This document shows, piece by piece, positions 1 through 8,543 of a DNA stretch of 53,925 nucleotides. Every line of letters begins with the position of its first letter. Position 1 is the first letter of the stretch. The notes beneath the pieces are model-generated. The model saw nothing but the letters and a program-made list of their open reading frames with translations. It did no database searches and was not told where the DNA came from. The stretch lies in contig JAIFLN010000084.1 of the NCBI GenBank assembly GCA_020049045.1, forward strand, positions 1 to 53,925. Reading direction: 5' to 3'. This stretch comes from Spirochaetota bacterium (lineage in GTDB: Bacteria; Spirochaetota; Spirochaetia; JABEVK01). A program made the position numbers and the translations under genes.

Positions 1-1623
1 GACCGTCCACAGGCGGTACTCAGAGAACTCTTGGACAATGGCCTGGATTCTGGTGCCACGAGGCTGGAAGTCCGCTGGGAAGACGGAGGCGTCAAAATGC
101 TGGAGGTCATCGATGATGGCCACGGCATGGGTAAGGATGATTTGGAGCTCTGCTGGCTTCCCCACACCACCAGCAAAATCGAAACAGAAGAAGACCTCGA
201 CACCCTGACCAGCCTTGGCTTTAGGGGAGAAGCACTGGCGAGCATTGCGGCCTGCAGCAGACTGACAATCGTCTCGGGGGTTCAGGGAAGCCCGGCTTTT
301 CGTCTCACTGTGGAAGAGGGGCATGATCCTGTTCTGAAGCCCATTTCGGGTGTTCCAGGAACCAGGGTTTTGGTTGAGGATCTGTTTGCGGCAATTCCTG
401 CCCGCCGCCGGTTCTTAAAATCGGCAGCAGCAGAAGGGACACTTTGTCGCCGGGTGTTTGATGAGAAAGCCCTGGCAGCCCCTCAAACATCGTTCTCCCT
501 TTGGGTGGACGGAATCCGCAAAGAGGATTATCCGGCTCAAACCGAGGCTCAGCGGGTCTTGTCGGTTCTAGGGACTCCCTGGAAGCAAGAACGAATGCTT
601 TCTTGGTCTGCGGAAGGGAGCGGGTTCTGCCTTCGAGGCTACGCTTTGAAACCACCCGAATCCCGCCAAGACCGTAAGGGAATTCGTATTTATGCCAACC
701 GGAGACCCCTGCAGGAATATGCCTTGGTTCAGGCAATCTGCCACGCTTTTGAGGGATATTTGCCCGGAGGAGCTTACCCCTTGGCGGTTCTCTTTCTTGA
801 AGTTGACCCAGCCTTGGTCGACTTCAATATCCACCCGGCCAAGCGAGAAGCACGCTTTCGGACTCTGCCTGCCATACATCAAAAAGTTGTAGAAAGTCTC
901 CGACTGGCATTGGAAGAAGAAAAACTCAGGTTTTCCCCGATGAGGTCGGCTCCAGTGTTTCAGGAAGCTCTAGGATTTGAACCGAACGCTTCTGTCCACC
1001 CTCAAAAGGGTTGGGCGCAGATAACCACGCCTTCCGTTTGGGAGACGGAAGGAACGGAACTTCGAGAACCGGCTTTAAGCGATCCTTTCCGGTATCTGGG
1101 GCAAGTCTTGGGGGTGTTTCTTGTTGCCGAAATCGGGGAGGATTTGTATCTCATCGATCAACACGCTGCCCACGAACGAATTTTATACGATGGGTTTCGT
1201 GACCACCAAGGCCAAATGCAGGAATTGCTGTTTCCCCGCCGGTTTTCTCCCGAAGAAGAGGTAGCCCCTCTGCTGAAAATGCAATGGAAAGACTACGAAG
1301 CTCTGGGAGTCAAGCTCAGACCGGTGAGTGGAGATGAGTATGAGCTGCTTGCCCTGCCCCAAACCGTTGCAGGTCTGGAAAAGACTGTCATCGAATTTTT
1401 ACGTTCCAACGTCAAACCGGTGGCGGATTTGGAAAAAGACCTGTATGCCAGTCTTTCCTGCCGGGCTGCCGTCATGGATGGCGACCCGCTGGATCCAGCT
1501 GCCGCCCGCGATCTGCTCCGCCGGACCTTCGCCTTGAAACACGCCCGTTGCCCTCACGGCCGTCCGATCTGGACAGTTTTGACCAAGAAAGAACTGTTTG
1601 CCAAAGTTGGTCGCTTGGTCTAA
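1..1623 (+). CDS. mutL: DNA mismatch repair protein MutL (5' end outside the window)
   Basis: MutL couples mismatch recognition by MutS to strand incision. The reading frame is open from base 1, and its first residues (RELLDNGLDSGAT) are ATPase motif I with the catalytic Glu and the metal-binding Asn, so only about 20-30 N-terminal residues are missing. Motif II (DDGHGM) and motif III (GFRGEALASI) follow, then the transducer domain and a variable linker near residues 310-360. The C-terminal domain carries DQHAAHERILYD, SCRAAV and CPHGRP, the three motifs of endonuclease-type MutL. The first ends in Asp where the family motif DQHAx2Ex4E has Glu. This suggests a nicking MutL, as in organisms without MutH. 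It converges on the TPR gene at 1634 with a 10-base gap. Confidence 0.96.
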   Translation, partial: DRPQAVLRELLDNGLDSGATRLEVRWEDGGVKMLEVIDDGHGMGKDDLELCWLPHTTSKIETEEDLDTLTSLGFRGEALASIAACSRLTIVSGVQGSPAFRLTVEEGHDPVLKPISGVPGTRVLVEDLFAAIPARRRFLKSAAAEGTLCRRVFDEKALAAPQTSFSLWVDGIRKEDYPAQTEAQRVLSVLGTPWKQERMLSWSAEGSGFCLRGYALKPPESRQDRKGIRIYANRRPLQEYALVQAICHAFEGYLPGGAYPLAVLFLEVDPALVDFNIHPAKREARFRTLPAIHQKVVESLRLALEEEKLRFSPMRSAPVFQEALGFEPNASVHPQKGWAQITTPSVWETEGTELREPALSDPFRYLGQVLGVFLVAEIGEDLYLIDQHAAHERILYDGFRDHQGQMQELLFPRRFSPEEEVAPLLKMQWKDYEALGVKLRPVSGDEYELLALPQTVAGLEKTVIEFLRSNVKPVADLEKDLYASLSCRAAVMDGDPLDPAAARDLLRRTFALKHARCPHGRPIWTVLTKKELFAKVGRLV

Positions 1624-1633
1624 CCAGTCGGAC

Positions 1634-3583
1634 TTATTGTTTGAGAACCGCTTCGATTTCCTTCTTTCTGGAGTAGCTTGGGAACTTGGTCAGCAGATCC
1701 TGATAGACTTTCTTTCCACCTTCGGTGTCACCAAGGTCGTAAAGCACTCCCCCCAGCCGGTAATACGCGTCCCAATATTTTGGTGCCAGTTTGATCAGAT
1801 CCTGCAGAACGGTCTTGGAAAGGTCCTTCTGATTGGTCTCAATGTAGGCCAACGCCAGATTGAAGCGAATGTCAGGTGTGTCAGTCTTTTTATCCAGGGC
1901 CTTCTTGAAGAAGTCGATGGCCTGCGTATACAGCTCCTTGGTCATATAGAGCTTGCCCAGGTTGTTGTTGACCTCAAGATTGGCCGGCTGGAGGGCATAG
2001 GCTTCTTTGAGAACATTCATAGCTCCGTCGAGGTCACCTTTCTGCTCTAGAATTGTGGCGAGATTGACCCTTGAATCAATCCGTTTGGAGTCCAGTTTGA
2101 GCGAGTTCCGGTAGGCCGTGGCTGCCAGATCGGTGCTCCCTGTCTGCTGGAGCACAAACCCGAGATTATAGGAGAAGTCGGGGTCCGTCGGATCGAGGGT
2201 AGCGGCTTTTTGAGCGTAGTCCAAAGCCTGAGTGATCTTCTTGAGTTCGAAGGAGGTCAGCGAAAGGTTGTAGGCGACTTCGGCATTTTTATTGTCAGCG
2301 GCGAGGGAACGCTGAAGTGACGCTTCAGCCTCAGCAAAGCGTCCCGCCAAATAGTACGAGCTTCCTAAACCAGCCTGGTAAGTGGCCCTGGACGGATCCA
2401 GTTTCACTGCCATTTCATAGGCTTTGAGCGCAAGATCCAGTTTTCCCTGATTGCCAAGGGTTCTGGCAACCCAGTAGTGATACATTGCTGTATCGGGCTT
2501 CAGCTTCAGGGCCGCCGAATAGGCTTCATAGGCTTTTTTGTCGTCCTTCATATTGAAATACGAACCACCCATCAAATACTGGGCCAAAGCGTTTTTAGGG
2601 TCCAATTTGACAGAGGACTGAAGTGCTTCAACAGCTTGGGAGTACTGTTTGTTCAAGAAATAGATCTTTCCCAGTTCGTACCAGTAACCAGAATTTCCAG
2701 GATCGGACTTCAAGGCGTTCCGGTAGCTGTTGACGGCTTCAGGCCAGTTCTTGGTCTCCTGGTAGATCTCGCCCTGCAAAGCGTATCCCTGGGCATTGGC
2801 AGGGTCTTTGGCAAGGCCTTTCGCTAGGACATCCAAAGCCTCACGACGGGAATCACCGGAGGTCTTGTTTTCCTTGAAAACCGCCTCGGCTTTCTTGACC
2901 AATGCTGGAGAATTGTTCGGGTCCTGGTCCAAGAGCTCATTGAACTTCTGTTTGGCCTCAGGGAACTTCCCGGAATTCAACAACGCCATAGCCTGATCAA
3001 ACAAGTCTCTCTTGGCTTTTTCCTCAGCCGAAACCCTTTCCTGGTCGGCCTTCTGCCTGGCAAGCCGGTCAGCTTCCTCTTTTTCTCTTTGGAGCTTTTT
3101 CCGGGCTTCTTCTTCGACCGCAACGGCAGCCGCGGCAGCAGCATCAGCAGCGGCCTTGGCCTTCGCCTCTTTGGCAGCCTGGGCAGCTTCTTGAGCAGCA
3201 GATTGTTTGTTCACCGCCGGAGTTGAAGCTGCAGAATCCGCCATTTTGCTGGAAAGATCCTGGAAGCTTTCTTTCAGCTTCTCATTGGCATTTTGAAGTG
3301 CATCCAGCTGTGCCTGTTTGTCGCTGGCATCGCGTTCACGTTTTTGTTTGACAACAGTCGTTCGCAGAAGCTGGGCGTCAGTGTCCTCAGAATTGGCAAT
3401 GAGCAGCTGGTCGAGAAGGTCCAGGGCCCGCTGTTCCTCTCCCTGATCCGCATAGTCCCTTGCTAGTTTCAAAATATTGGTTCGTTTGGAATCCTCTCCT
3501 GGTTTGGAGAGAAGAAAAAAAGACCCGCCACCGAGGAGGAGTACCAGAGCCACACCGCCCGCGATCAGGGTTTTGTTATTCAT
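1634..3583 (-). CDS. Membrane-anchored TPR repeat protein (649 aa)
   Basis: This is probably an inner-membrane-anchored scaffold facing the periplasm; no catalytic domain is visible. Residues 5-27 form one hydrophobic segment after a short basic N-terminus. A single TPR-like pair follows, then a coiled coil very rich in Ala, Lys and Glu (about residues 90-200). About a dozen TPR units fill the rest (about 200-649), recognisable by repeated 'A..Y..AL.LDP' helices. The start at 3583 is supported by AGAGG seven bases upstream. It lies 31 bases behind the TPR gene ending at 3615, on the same strand, so the two probably share an operon and may interact. The partner is unknown. Such TPR proteins are common in spirochaetes. 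Confidence 0.85.
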   Translation of the reverse strand: MNNKTLIAGGVALVLLLGGGSFFLLSKPGEDSKRTNILKLARDYADQGEEQRALDLLDQLLIANSEDTDAQLLRTTVVKQKRERDASDKQAQLDALQNANEKLKESFQDLSSKMADSAASTPAVNKQSAAQEAAQAAKEAKAKAAADAAAAAAVAVEEEARKKLQREKEEADRLARQKADQERVSAEEKAKRDLFDQAMALLNSGKFPEAKQKFNELLDQDPNNSPALVKKAEAVFKENKTSGDSRREALDVLAKGLAKDPANAQGYALQGEIYQETKNWPEAVNSYRNALKSDPGNSGYWYELGKIYFLNKQYSQAVEALQSSVKLDPKNALAQYLMGGSYFNMKDDKKAYEAYSAALKLKPDTAMYHYWVARTLGNQGKLDLALKAYEMAVKLDPSRATYQAGLGSSYYLAGRFAEAEASLQRSLAADNKNAEVAYNLSLTSFELKKITQALDYAQKAATLDPTDPDFSYNLGFVLQQTGSTDLAATAYRNSLKLDSKRIDSRVNLATILEQKGDLDGAMNVLKEAYALQPANLEVNNNLGKLYMTKELYTQAIDFFKKALDKKTDTPDIRFNLALAYIETNQKDLSKTVLQDLIKLAPKYWDAYYRLGGVLYDLGDTEGGKKVYQDLLTKFPSYSRKKEIEAVLKQ

Positions 3584-3614
3584 AATATGCCTCTTGATTC
3601 AGTTGGTTTCTTGT

Positions 3615-4472
3615 TCATGGTTCGAGTGAAAAATCGCCATCGTCCGACTTCACTCCGGAGGGTCCTGTGGAAAGAGCTTTGGAATCGCCGGACGCACCTG
3701 CCAAGGACTCACGGATCCTCGCTAGAATTTCTTCTTGCTTCTGTCGTTCAGCGGCAGCAGCAGACTCTTCCGCCTGCCGTTGGGCTGCCGCCTCGGCCTC
3801 GACTTTCTGGCGCTCAGCTTCTGCCGCTGCCACCGCCGCTATCTGCCGTTCTTCCTCATTCTTTTTTCTCGTCGCCTCGGCCAGCTGATTGGCAGCAAAG
3901 TCCACCACGGCCTGATCCAGAAGGGCCAAAAGCTGATCGATTTTTTCCTTCTGTGGGTTGGATGGAGCCGCCGTCTGATAGGCACGGTAGTCTTCGGCAG
4001 CTCCAGACAGATTGTTGGCGCTAACCCGAGTATTGGCCCGATTGAGAAGCGCTTCGGCAAAACTAGGATCGACTTGGAGAGCGGCTGAATAGCTCTGTTC
4101 TGCTCCCGCCCAATCCTTGGTCAAGAACTGCGCGATACCGAGATTTAGCAGAAACATTTTTTGAGAGGAACCAACGAGATCCGCCCCTTGCTTGAACGCT
4201 TTCTTCGCCTCGGCAGCCTGCCCTGTCCTCTGGTAAGCCAATCCCAAATTCAGCAGCAACCGCTCGTCGGGTGCTCCTTGTGCCAACGCAGCCTCGAGGT
4301 ATGTCAGAGCTTTGCCGGGATTGTTCAGCCCCAGCTGCTTCTCGCCTTCCGAGAGAAAATCCAAAGCAGCCAGCGAAGGGACGAACAGCAAAACGAGTAC
4401 CGCAACACCCAGGAAACGGGCGTAATTTGACAAGGGGGAGGCGATGCAATAACATGGGGTTGGGGTTTTCAT
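3615..4472 (-). CDS. Exported TPR protein with C-terminal Ala/Glu-rich coiled coil
   Basis: A protein of about 285 residues with a signal-peptide-like N-terminus (hydrophobic core GVAVLVLLFVPSLAA around residues 25-40), three or four TPR units (about 40-170), and a charged coiled coil of Ala, Glu, Gln and Lys repeats (about 180-245). It ends in a Ser/Gly/Asp-rich tail. I chose the ATG at 4472 because AAGGA lies six bases upstream; an in-frame ATG at 4478 is also possible, and the frame stays open to 4598. The start codon shares the palindrome CATG with the start codon of the divergent gene at 4471. The function is unknown; the fold suggests assembly of an envelope complex together with the downstream TPR protein. 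Confidence 0.8.
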   Translation of the reverse strand: MKTPTPCYCIASPLSNYARFLGVAVLVLLFVPSLAALDFLSEGEKQLGLNNPGKALTYLEAALAQGAPDERLLLNLGLAYQRTGQAAEAKKAFKQGADLVGSSQKMFLLNLGIAQFLTKDWAGAEQSYSAALQVDPSFAEALLNRANTRVSANNLSGAAEDYRAYQTAAPSNPQKEKIDQLLALLDQAVVDFAANQLAEATRKKNEEERQIAAVAAAEAERQKVEAEAAAQRQAEESAAAAERQKQEEILARIRESLAGASGDSKALSTGPSGVKSDDGDFSLEP

Positions 4473-5835
4473 GGTCATCCTTGTCGTTGTTCTTTCCATT
4501 CTCGGCCTGATCATTGCTTCCGTGATCTTTTTCGCAGTAAAGGCCGCCCTCGCTCCCAAAAAAATCTCTACTCTCAGTGATCTTGTCAAGGCTGGCAAAG
4601 GGTCTCAAGCCGTCAAGATGGCAAAACTGATCCTAGGCAAAGATCCAAGAAATCCTGAAGCCCATTATTTTCTCGGTATGGCCTATTTGGTCGATGGTAA
4701 GGCCGAGTTGGCTTTGATGGAATTCAAAACCGTCAATCAGATGGGTTTGTTTCAGGGTCTTTTGGTGGAAAAAGACTTCCGAAAACAAATTGCCGCCCTG
4801 TTTGAACGTTTTGACCAAGGAGAAGAAGCTCTGAAAGAGTATATTCTTCTGGTCAAACTCGATCCCGCCAACCCAGAAAATTACTATAAGGCTGGCTTTT
4901 ATTTCGAGGAACGGGGAAAAGCCGACAACGCCTTGAAATATTACCGTAAAACATTGGAAATGCAGCCCGACCACTCGGACGCACACCTGCGGCTGGGTAT
5001 GCTTTTTCTGAGGGCAAACCGCCCCTTGGAGGCCCGTCAAGAACTTGATCAGGCGCTGAAGTTGAAGCCCGATAATTACCACGCCTGGTTCTCCATGGGA
5101 CGACTTCTCAAAGAAGGCCACGACCTCAATGGTGCCCTGTCGGCGTTTGAAAAGGCTCAGAAAGACCCTGATCTGAAGGTAAAGGCCCTGGTCGAGCGGG
5201 GAAGCTGCTTCATGACTCAGAAAAACTATGACCGTGCGACAGTAGAATTGGAACGAGCCCTCAAACTGGCCACCAATGACTCGGAAAAAGATATTCTCTA
5301 TGCACGGTATTTCTTGGCCCATTGTTACGAGAAGAACCGTTTTATCGACAAGGCCATTGGTGAATGGGAAAAGATCTATTCCAAGAAACCGACTTTTAAG
5401 GACGTTGCAGAAAAGCTCTCTGCCTACCAGGATTTGCGTGTCGATGACAGGATCAAAGACTATGTCACGAGCGGGAAGCCTCAGTTCCTGGCAATCTGTC
5501 AAGGTTTGGTGGGTGCCATGGGTTTCTCGGTACAGGACAGTACCGAAATGCCCAATGGAACCATTAAAATCATCGCTATTGAAAACGAATCGGAAAAGTG
5601 GCGTGCCGTCAAAAAAATGCCTAAGATCCTCCTGTTTCATCGAACCAGTGAACCCATCGATGAGGCCCCTCTCCGAGAGGTTTCTGAAGAGATCCGCAAG
5701 TTAGGCGCCAACAAGTGCTATGTTGTTACGAACACAACCTTCACCCGCGCTGCCGTATCCTTTGCCGAAACAAGGCCCTATGAACTGGTTGGCAAGGATC
5801 AGCTTCAAACCCTCTTGAAGCGGACCGAAGGCTGA
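4471..5835 (+). CDS. Membrane-anchored TPR protein with a degenerate Mrr-like nuclease domain
   Basis: The protein has one N-terminal transmembrane helix (residues 2-25) and about seven TPR units (about 35-320). Its C-terminal domain (about 325-454) resembles the Mrr-type PD-(D/E)XK restriction endonuclease fold: the segment VVTNTTFTRAAVSFAETRPYELV matches the conserved Mrr C-terminal strand-helix region in shape. The expected catalytic residues appear lost: where active enzymes have D in 'GGID' and K in 'QxK', this protein has GTIKI and LFHR. It may therefore bind rather than cut. The ATG at 4471 has no strong Shine-Dalgarno sequence; a GGGGGAGG lies 30 bases upstream before a start-stop minigene (ATG CAA TAA). 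It leads an operon with the metallophosphoesterase seven bases downstream. Confidence 0.8.
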   Translation: MVILVVVLSILGLIIASVIFFAVKAALAPKKISTLSDLVKAGKGSQAVKMAKLILGKDPRNPEAHYFLGMAYLVDGKAELALMEFKTVNQMGLFQGLLVEKDFRKQIAALFERFDQGEEALKEYILLVKLDPANPENYYKAGFYFEERGKADNALKYYRKTLEMQPDHSDAHLRLGMLFLRANRPLEARQELDQALKLKPDNYHAWFSMGRLLKEGHDLNGALSAFEKAQKDPDLKVKALVERGSCFMTQKNYDRATVELERALKLATNDSEKDILYARYFLAHCYEKNRFIDKAIGEWEKIYSKKPTFKDVAEKLSAYQDLRVDDRIKDYVTSGKPQFLAICQGLVGAMGFSVQDSTEMPNGTIKIIAIENESEKWRAVKKMPKILLFHRTSEPIDEAPLREVSEEIRKLGANKCYVVTNTTFTRAAVSFAETRPYELVGKDQLQTLLKRTEG

Positions 5836-5842
5836 GGGAACC

Positions 5843-6514
5843 ATGAAGATCCTGTGTGTCGCTGACCACATCGATCCGCTGGTTTATAGTACTCAGGTCA
5901 AACACCGATTCAGGGATGTTGAGCTGGTACTGGGGGCTGGCGACCTTCCGTTGGAATACTACAGCTTCATTGTCAGCAGTTTGAATGTCCCCCTTCTGTT
6001 TGTTTATGGAAATCACAACCTGAGCCAACTGGACTATTATCAGGGAAAATCCACCTCATCGGAATTCCGAAATATCGATGATCATATGAAATTTAAGAAC
6101 TCGGTAGGTGCCACGTTCCTTGAGGACCGGCATCACAAACACGGCAGGCTTTTGGTCGCCGGCTTGGGAGGGTCCATGCGCTACAACGGCGGTGACCACC
6201 AGTTCACCGAGTTTCAAATGCTGATGCGGATCTTCGGCATGGTACCCCGGTTGTGGTGGAATAAAGTGGTTCATGGACGGTATCTCGATATTCTTTTAAC
6301 CCACGCACCACCGCGTGGAATCCATGACCGTGAGGATAAATGCCATTGGGGGTTCAAAGCTTTTTTGAAATTCATGAAGTGGTTCGAGCCCCGCTACCTC
6401 ATTCATGGGCATATTCATCTCTATGAACTCAACGAAGTGCGGCGTTCCGTCTATCAGAAAACCGAAGTGATCAATTGTTATGACCATTTGATTCTGGAGG
6501 TTGAAGATGATTAA
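5843..6514 (+). CDS. Calcineurin-like metallophosphoesterase
   Basis: A 223-residue phosphoesterase of the calcineurin-like superfamily. The dimetal motifs are in order: ADH near residue 8 (Asp and His), GAGD (about 34), GNHN (about 55), THAPP (about 154) and HGHIH (about 192). These fit a cytoplasmic phosphodiesterase or phosphatase. The substrate cannot be read from the sequence, although this short single-domain form is common among predicted nucleotide or phosphoprotein hydrolases. GAGGGAA precedes the start. The gene sits seven bases after the TPR-Mrr gene and overlaps the start of the ParB-like gene by eight bases, so the three are probably translated from one mRNA and may act in one process. 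Confidence 0.85.
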   Translation: MKILCVADHIDPLVYSTQVKHRFRDVELVLGAGDLPLEYYSFIVSSLNVPLLFVYGNHNLSQLDYYQGKSTSSEFRNIDDHMKFKNSVGATFLEDRHHKHGRLLVAGLGGSMRYNGGDHQFTEFQMLMRIFGMVPRLWWNKVVHGRYLDILLTHAPPRGIHDREDKCHWGFKAFLKFMKWFEPRYLIHGHIHLYELNEVRRSVYQKTEVINCYDHLILEVEDD

Positions 6515-7409
6515 CAACGGCTCGCTCAACGTCCAGGCCCAATCCGACTTCAACAAAGCCCGCTCGAAAGAATTTTTCAGCCGGGTCCTGCACATTCTGC
6601 AGCCGCAGAAGAACCGTCTTTTGAATTTTCACGAAATCAAATCCTTGCTGCGGCCACAAGGGGAAATCTACCGGGGGATGCAGGTGGTCGATGTTGACCA
6701 GATCATCGGCAGCGAGGGACGATACCGAGATTTCAATTCCGCCTTTCTTCCTAAGACAGACCATACCCGTTCACGATGGGAGTCGGTCGACAAGGCTCAT
6801 ATTCAGGATGTGATCCTGCCACCCATCAAACTCTACAAAGTAGGAAGTTTTTTCTTCGTCCGCGACGGCAACCATCGCGTCTCTGTAGCCCGCATGCAGG
6901 GTGTCCAAGCCATTGACGCGGAAGTAACAGAGCTCAAAACCCTCTACAAGCTTGAGGCTGAAAAGACTATCGAAGAGCTGGCTTCCCAGCTGATTGGATA
7001 CGAGCGTGAGCGGTTTATCGAACAGACGCACCTCGACCAGGTGATCCCTATGGAACACTTGGAGTTCAGCGATGCCGGTCGCTTTGATGAGATTGTCCAA
7101 CATATTGAAGGGCACAAGTACTTTATCAATCAGAATATGGATGATGAAATGAGTTTCTCGGATGCGGCTCTTTCCTGGTACTACAATGTTTTTTCACCCA
7201 TCATCCAGCAGATTGTCAACGACGGTGTGATGGCACGTTTTCCAGGACGCACCAAGGCAGACCTTTACCTCTGGATTGTCAAACATTGGGACGAACTCAA
7301 ACAGCGCTACGGTGATAAAATCTCGCTGAAGGATGCCACAAGGGATTACTCAAACCGAAAAGGAACCAGTGTCTGGAAACAAATCTTTGAGTGGTTCAAG
7401 CGCGGGTAA
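6507..7409 (+). CDS. ParB/Srx-fold-like protein of unknown function
   Basis: A 300-residue protein whose segment VRDGNHRVSVARMQG (about residues 115-130) matches the signature of the ParB/sulfiredoxin-like nuclease fold, in which the DGNHR loop binds nucleotide or phosphate. No helix-turn-helix typical of chromosomal ParB is evident, and no parA lies nearby, so a partitioning role is unlikely. The C-terminal half is helical, with many aromatic and charged residues. I chose ATG 6507 because GGAGG lies six bases upstream; an in-frame TTG at 6501 is the alternative. It is the last gene of the operon starting at 4471 and converges on proB with six bases between stops. Confidence 0.7.
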   Translation: MINNGSLNVQAQSDFNKARSKEFFSRVLHILQPQKNRLLNFHEIKSLLRPQGEIYRGMQVVDVDQIIGSEGRYRDFNSAFLPKTDHTRSRWESVDKAHIQDVILPPIKLYKVGSFFFVRDGNHRVSVARMQGVQAIDAEVTELKTLYKLEAEKTIEELASQLIGYERERFIEQTHLDQVIPMEHLEFSDAGRFDEIVQHIEGHKYFINQNMDDEMSFSDAALSWYYNVFSPIIQQIVNDGVMARFPGRTKADLYLWIVKHWDELKQRYGDKISLKDATRDYSNRKGTSVWKQIFEWFKRG

Positions 7410-7415
7410 ATTCCG

Positions 7416-8543
7416 TTAAATCATACCGGGATCAAGAAATACAGTATCTTCAGGACGAGCTATAACATCTTTGCGGCCAAGAATTTGCGCAACTTCTAAG
7501 CTGCCTTTTCCGGCCAGCTGACGCAGTTCGTCCGAGGAAAATTTACTGACAAGCTTGATGATGCCATTGACCAGAACCACTGCTCCCTTGTCAAATTCAC
7601 CTTCGACTGCTGTGACACCCTTTGGCAGCAGACTCTTTCGATGATACAGGGCTTCAAGAGCTCCTTCATCGACGGTCAGCTGACCTTGCGGCAAACTGTT
7701 GAGAATCCAACGCAGCCGGTTCTTCATGCGCGGCTTGGCCAGAAAAACGGTGCCAAGGGTCTCTCCGCTGAGAATGCGGGTGACAACCTCGGGCTCGCGG
7801 CCATGGGCAAGAACCGTTGTGCAGCCGCCTTTCTCGGCAATCAAGACCGCCCGGATTTTGGTGCGCATACCGCCCGTGCTGAAGGCACTTCCCGCAGCAC
7901 CGGCCCCTTCTACAATTTCCGGGGTGATCTTCTCAACCACTGAGATGGGTTTCGCCCCGGGAAACTGCCGGGGATCTTTGTCGTAGAGGGCATCAATATC
8001 GCTAAGGATGATCAGCAAATCAGCGTCCACCTTGCTTGCCACCAGGGCAGAAAGACGGTCGTTGTCTCCGAAGGCTTTGCTGATTTCCGCAATGCTGATG
8101 GTATCGTTTTCGTTGAAGATGGGAATGCCTCCCAAATTCAGAAGAGTCTCCACGGTTGAACGCAGGTTCAGGTAACTTTGACGGTCCGATAAAACATCGT
8201 TGGTCAATAGAACCTGCCCCACCGGCACGGCAAAAGCACCAAAGGCACGTTTGTATTCGTTCATCAATGTGGGCTGACCGATGGCCGCACAAGCTTGGCG
8301 CATCCGGACGTCCGTGGGGCGTTCTTTCAATCCCAATTCACCCGCCCCCAGACCGATGGCCCCCGAAGTTACCAAAAGCACCTGCCGACCGCTTTTCTGA
8401 AGCGCCACCAGTTGGGTTGCCATGGTATCAACATAGTCACGGTCGATACCCGCACCCTTCGATAAAGTCGCAGTTCCAACTTTGACAACAACTCTTTTGA
8501 CTTTGGTGAAGTCCCGGGCATTAACAAAGAGAGGGTCACTCAA
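7416..8543 (-). CDS. proB: Glutamate 5-kinase
   Basis: This enzyme catalyses the first step of proline synthesis, ATP-dependent phosphorylation of glutamate. The amino-acid kinase domain spans residues 12-260 and shows VVVKVGTATL, the VTSGAIGLG loop, FNENDTIS and SDIDALYDKDP. A C-terminal PUA domain (about 285-365) is present, as in the longer ProB enzymes that proline inhibits. Length (375 aa) is normal. The start codon is TTG, with a strong GGGAGG six bases upstream. It overlaps the proA stop codon as TTGA, so translation is probably coupled. The order here is proA then proB, the reverse of the common order. Confidence is high for function and good for the start. Confidence 0.95.
   Translation of the reverse strand: MSDPLFVNARDFTKVKRVVVKVGTATLSKGAGIDRDYVDTMATQLVALQKSGRQVLLVTSGAIGLGAGELGLKERPTDVRMRQACAAIGQPTLMNEYKRAFGAFAVPVGQVLLTNDVLSDRQSYLNLRSTVETLLNLGGIPIFNENDTISIAEISKAFGDNDRLSALVASKVDADLLIILSDIDALYDKDPRQFPGAKPISVVEKITPEIVEGAGAAGSAFSTGGMRTKIRAVLIAEKGGCTTVLAHGREPEVVTRILSGETLGTVFLAKPRMKNRLRWILNSLPQGQLTVDEGALEALYHRKSLLPKGVTAVEGEFDKGAVVLVNGIIKLVSKFSSDELRQLAGKGSLEVAQILGRKDVIARPEDTVFLDPGMI

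Noticed and set aside
6507-7409. Chromosome partitioning ParB
   Set aside because: Only the DGNHR loop is shared; there is no helix-turn-helix, parA or parS site in view.
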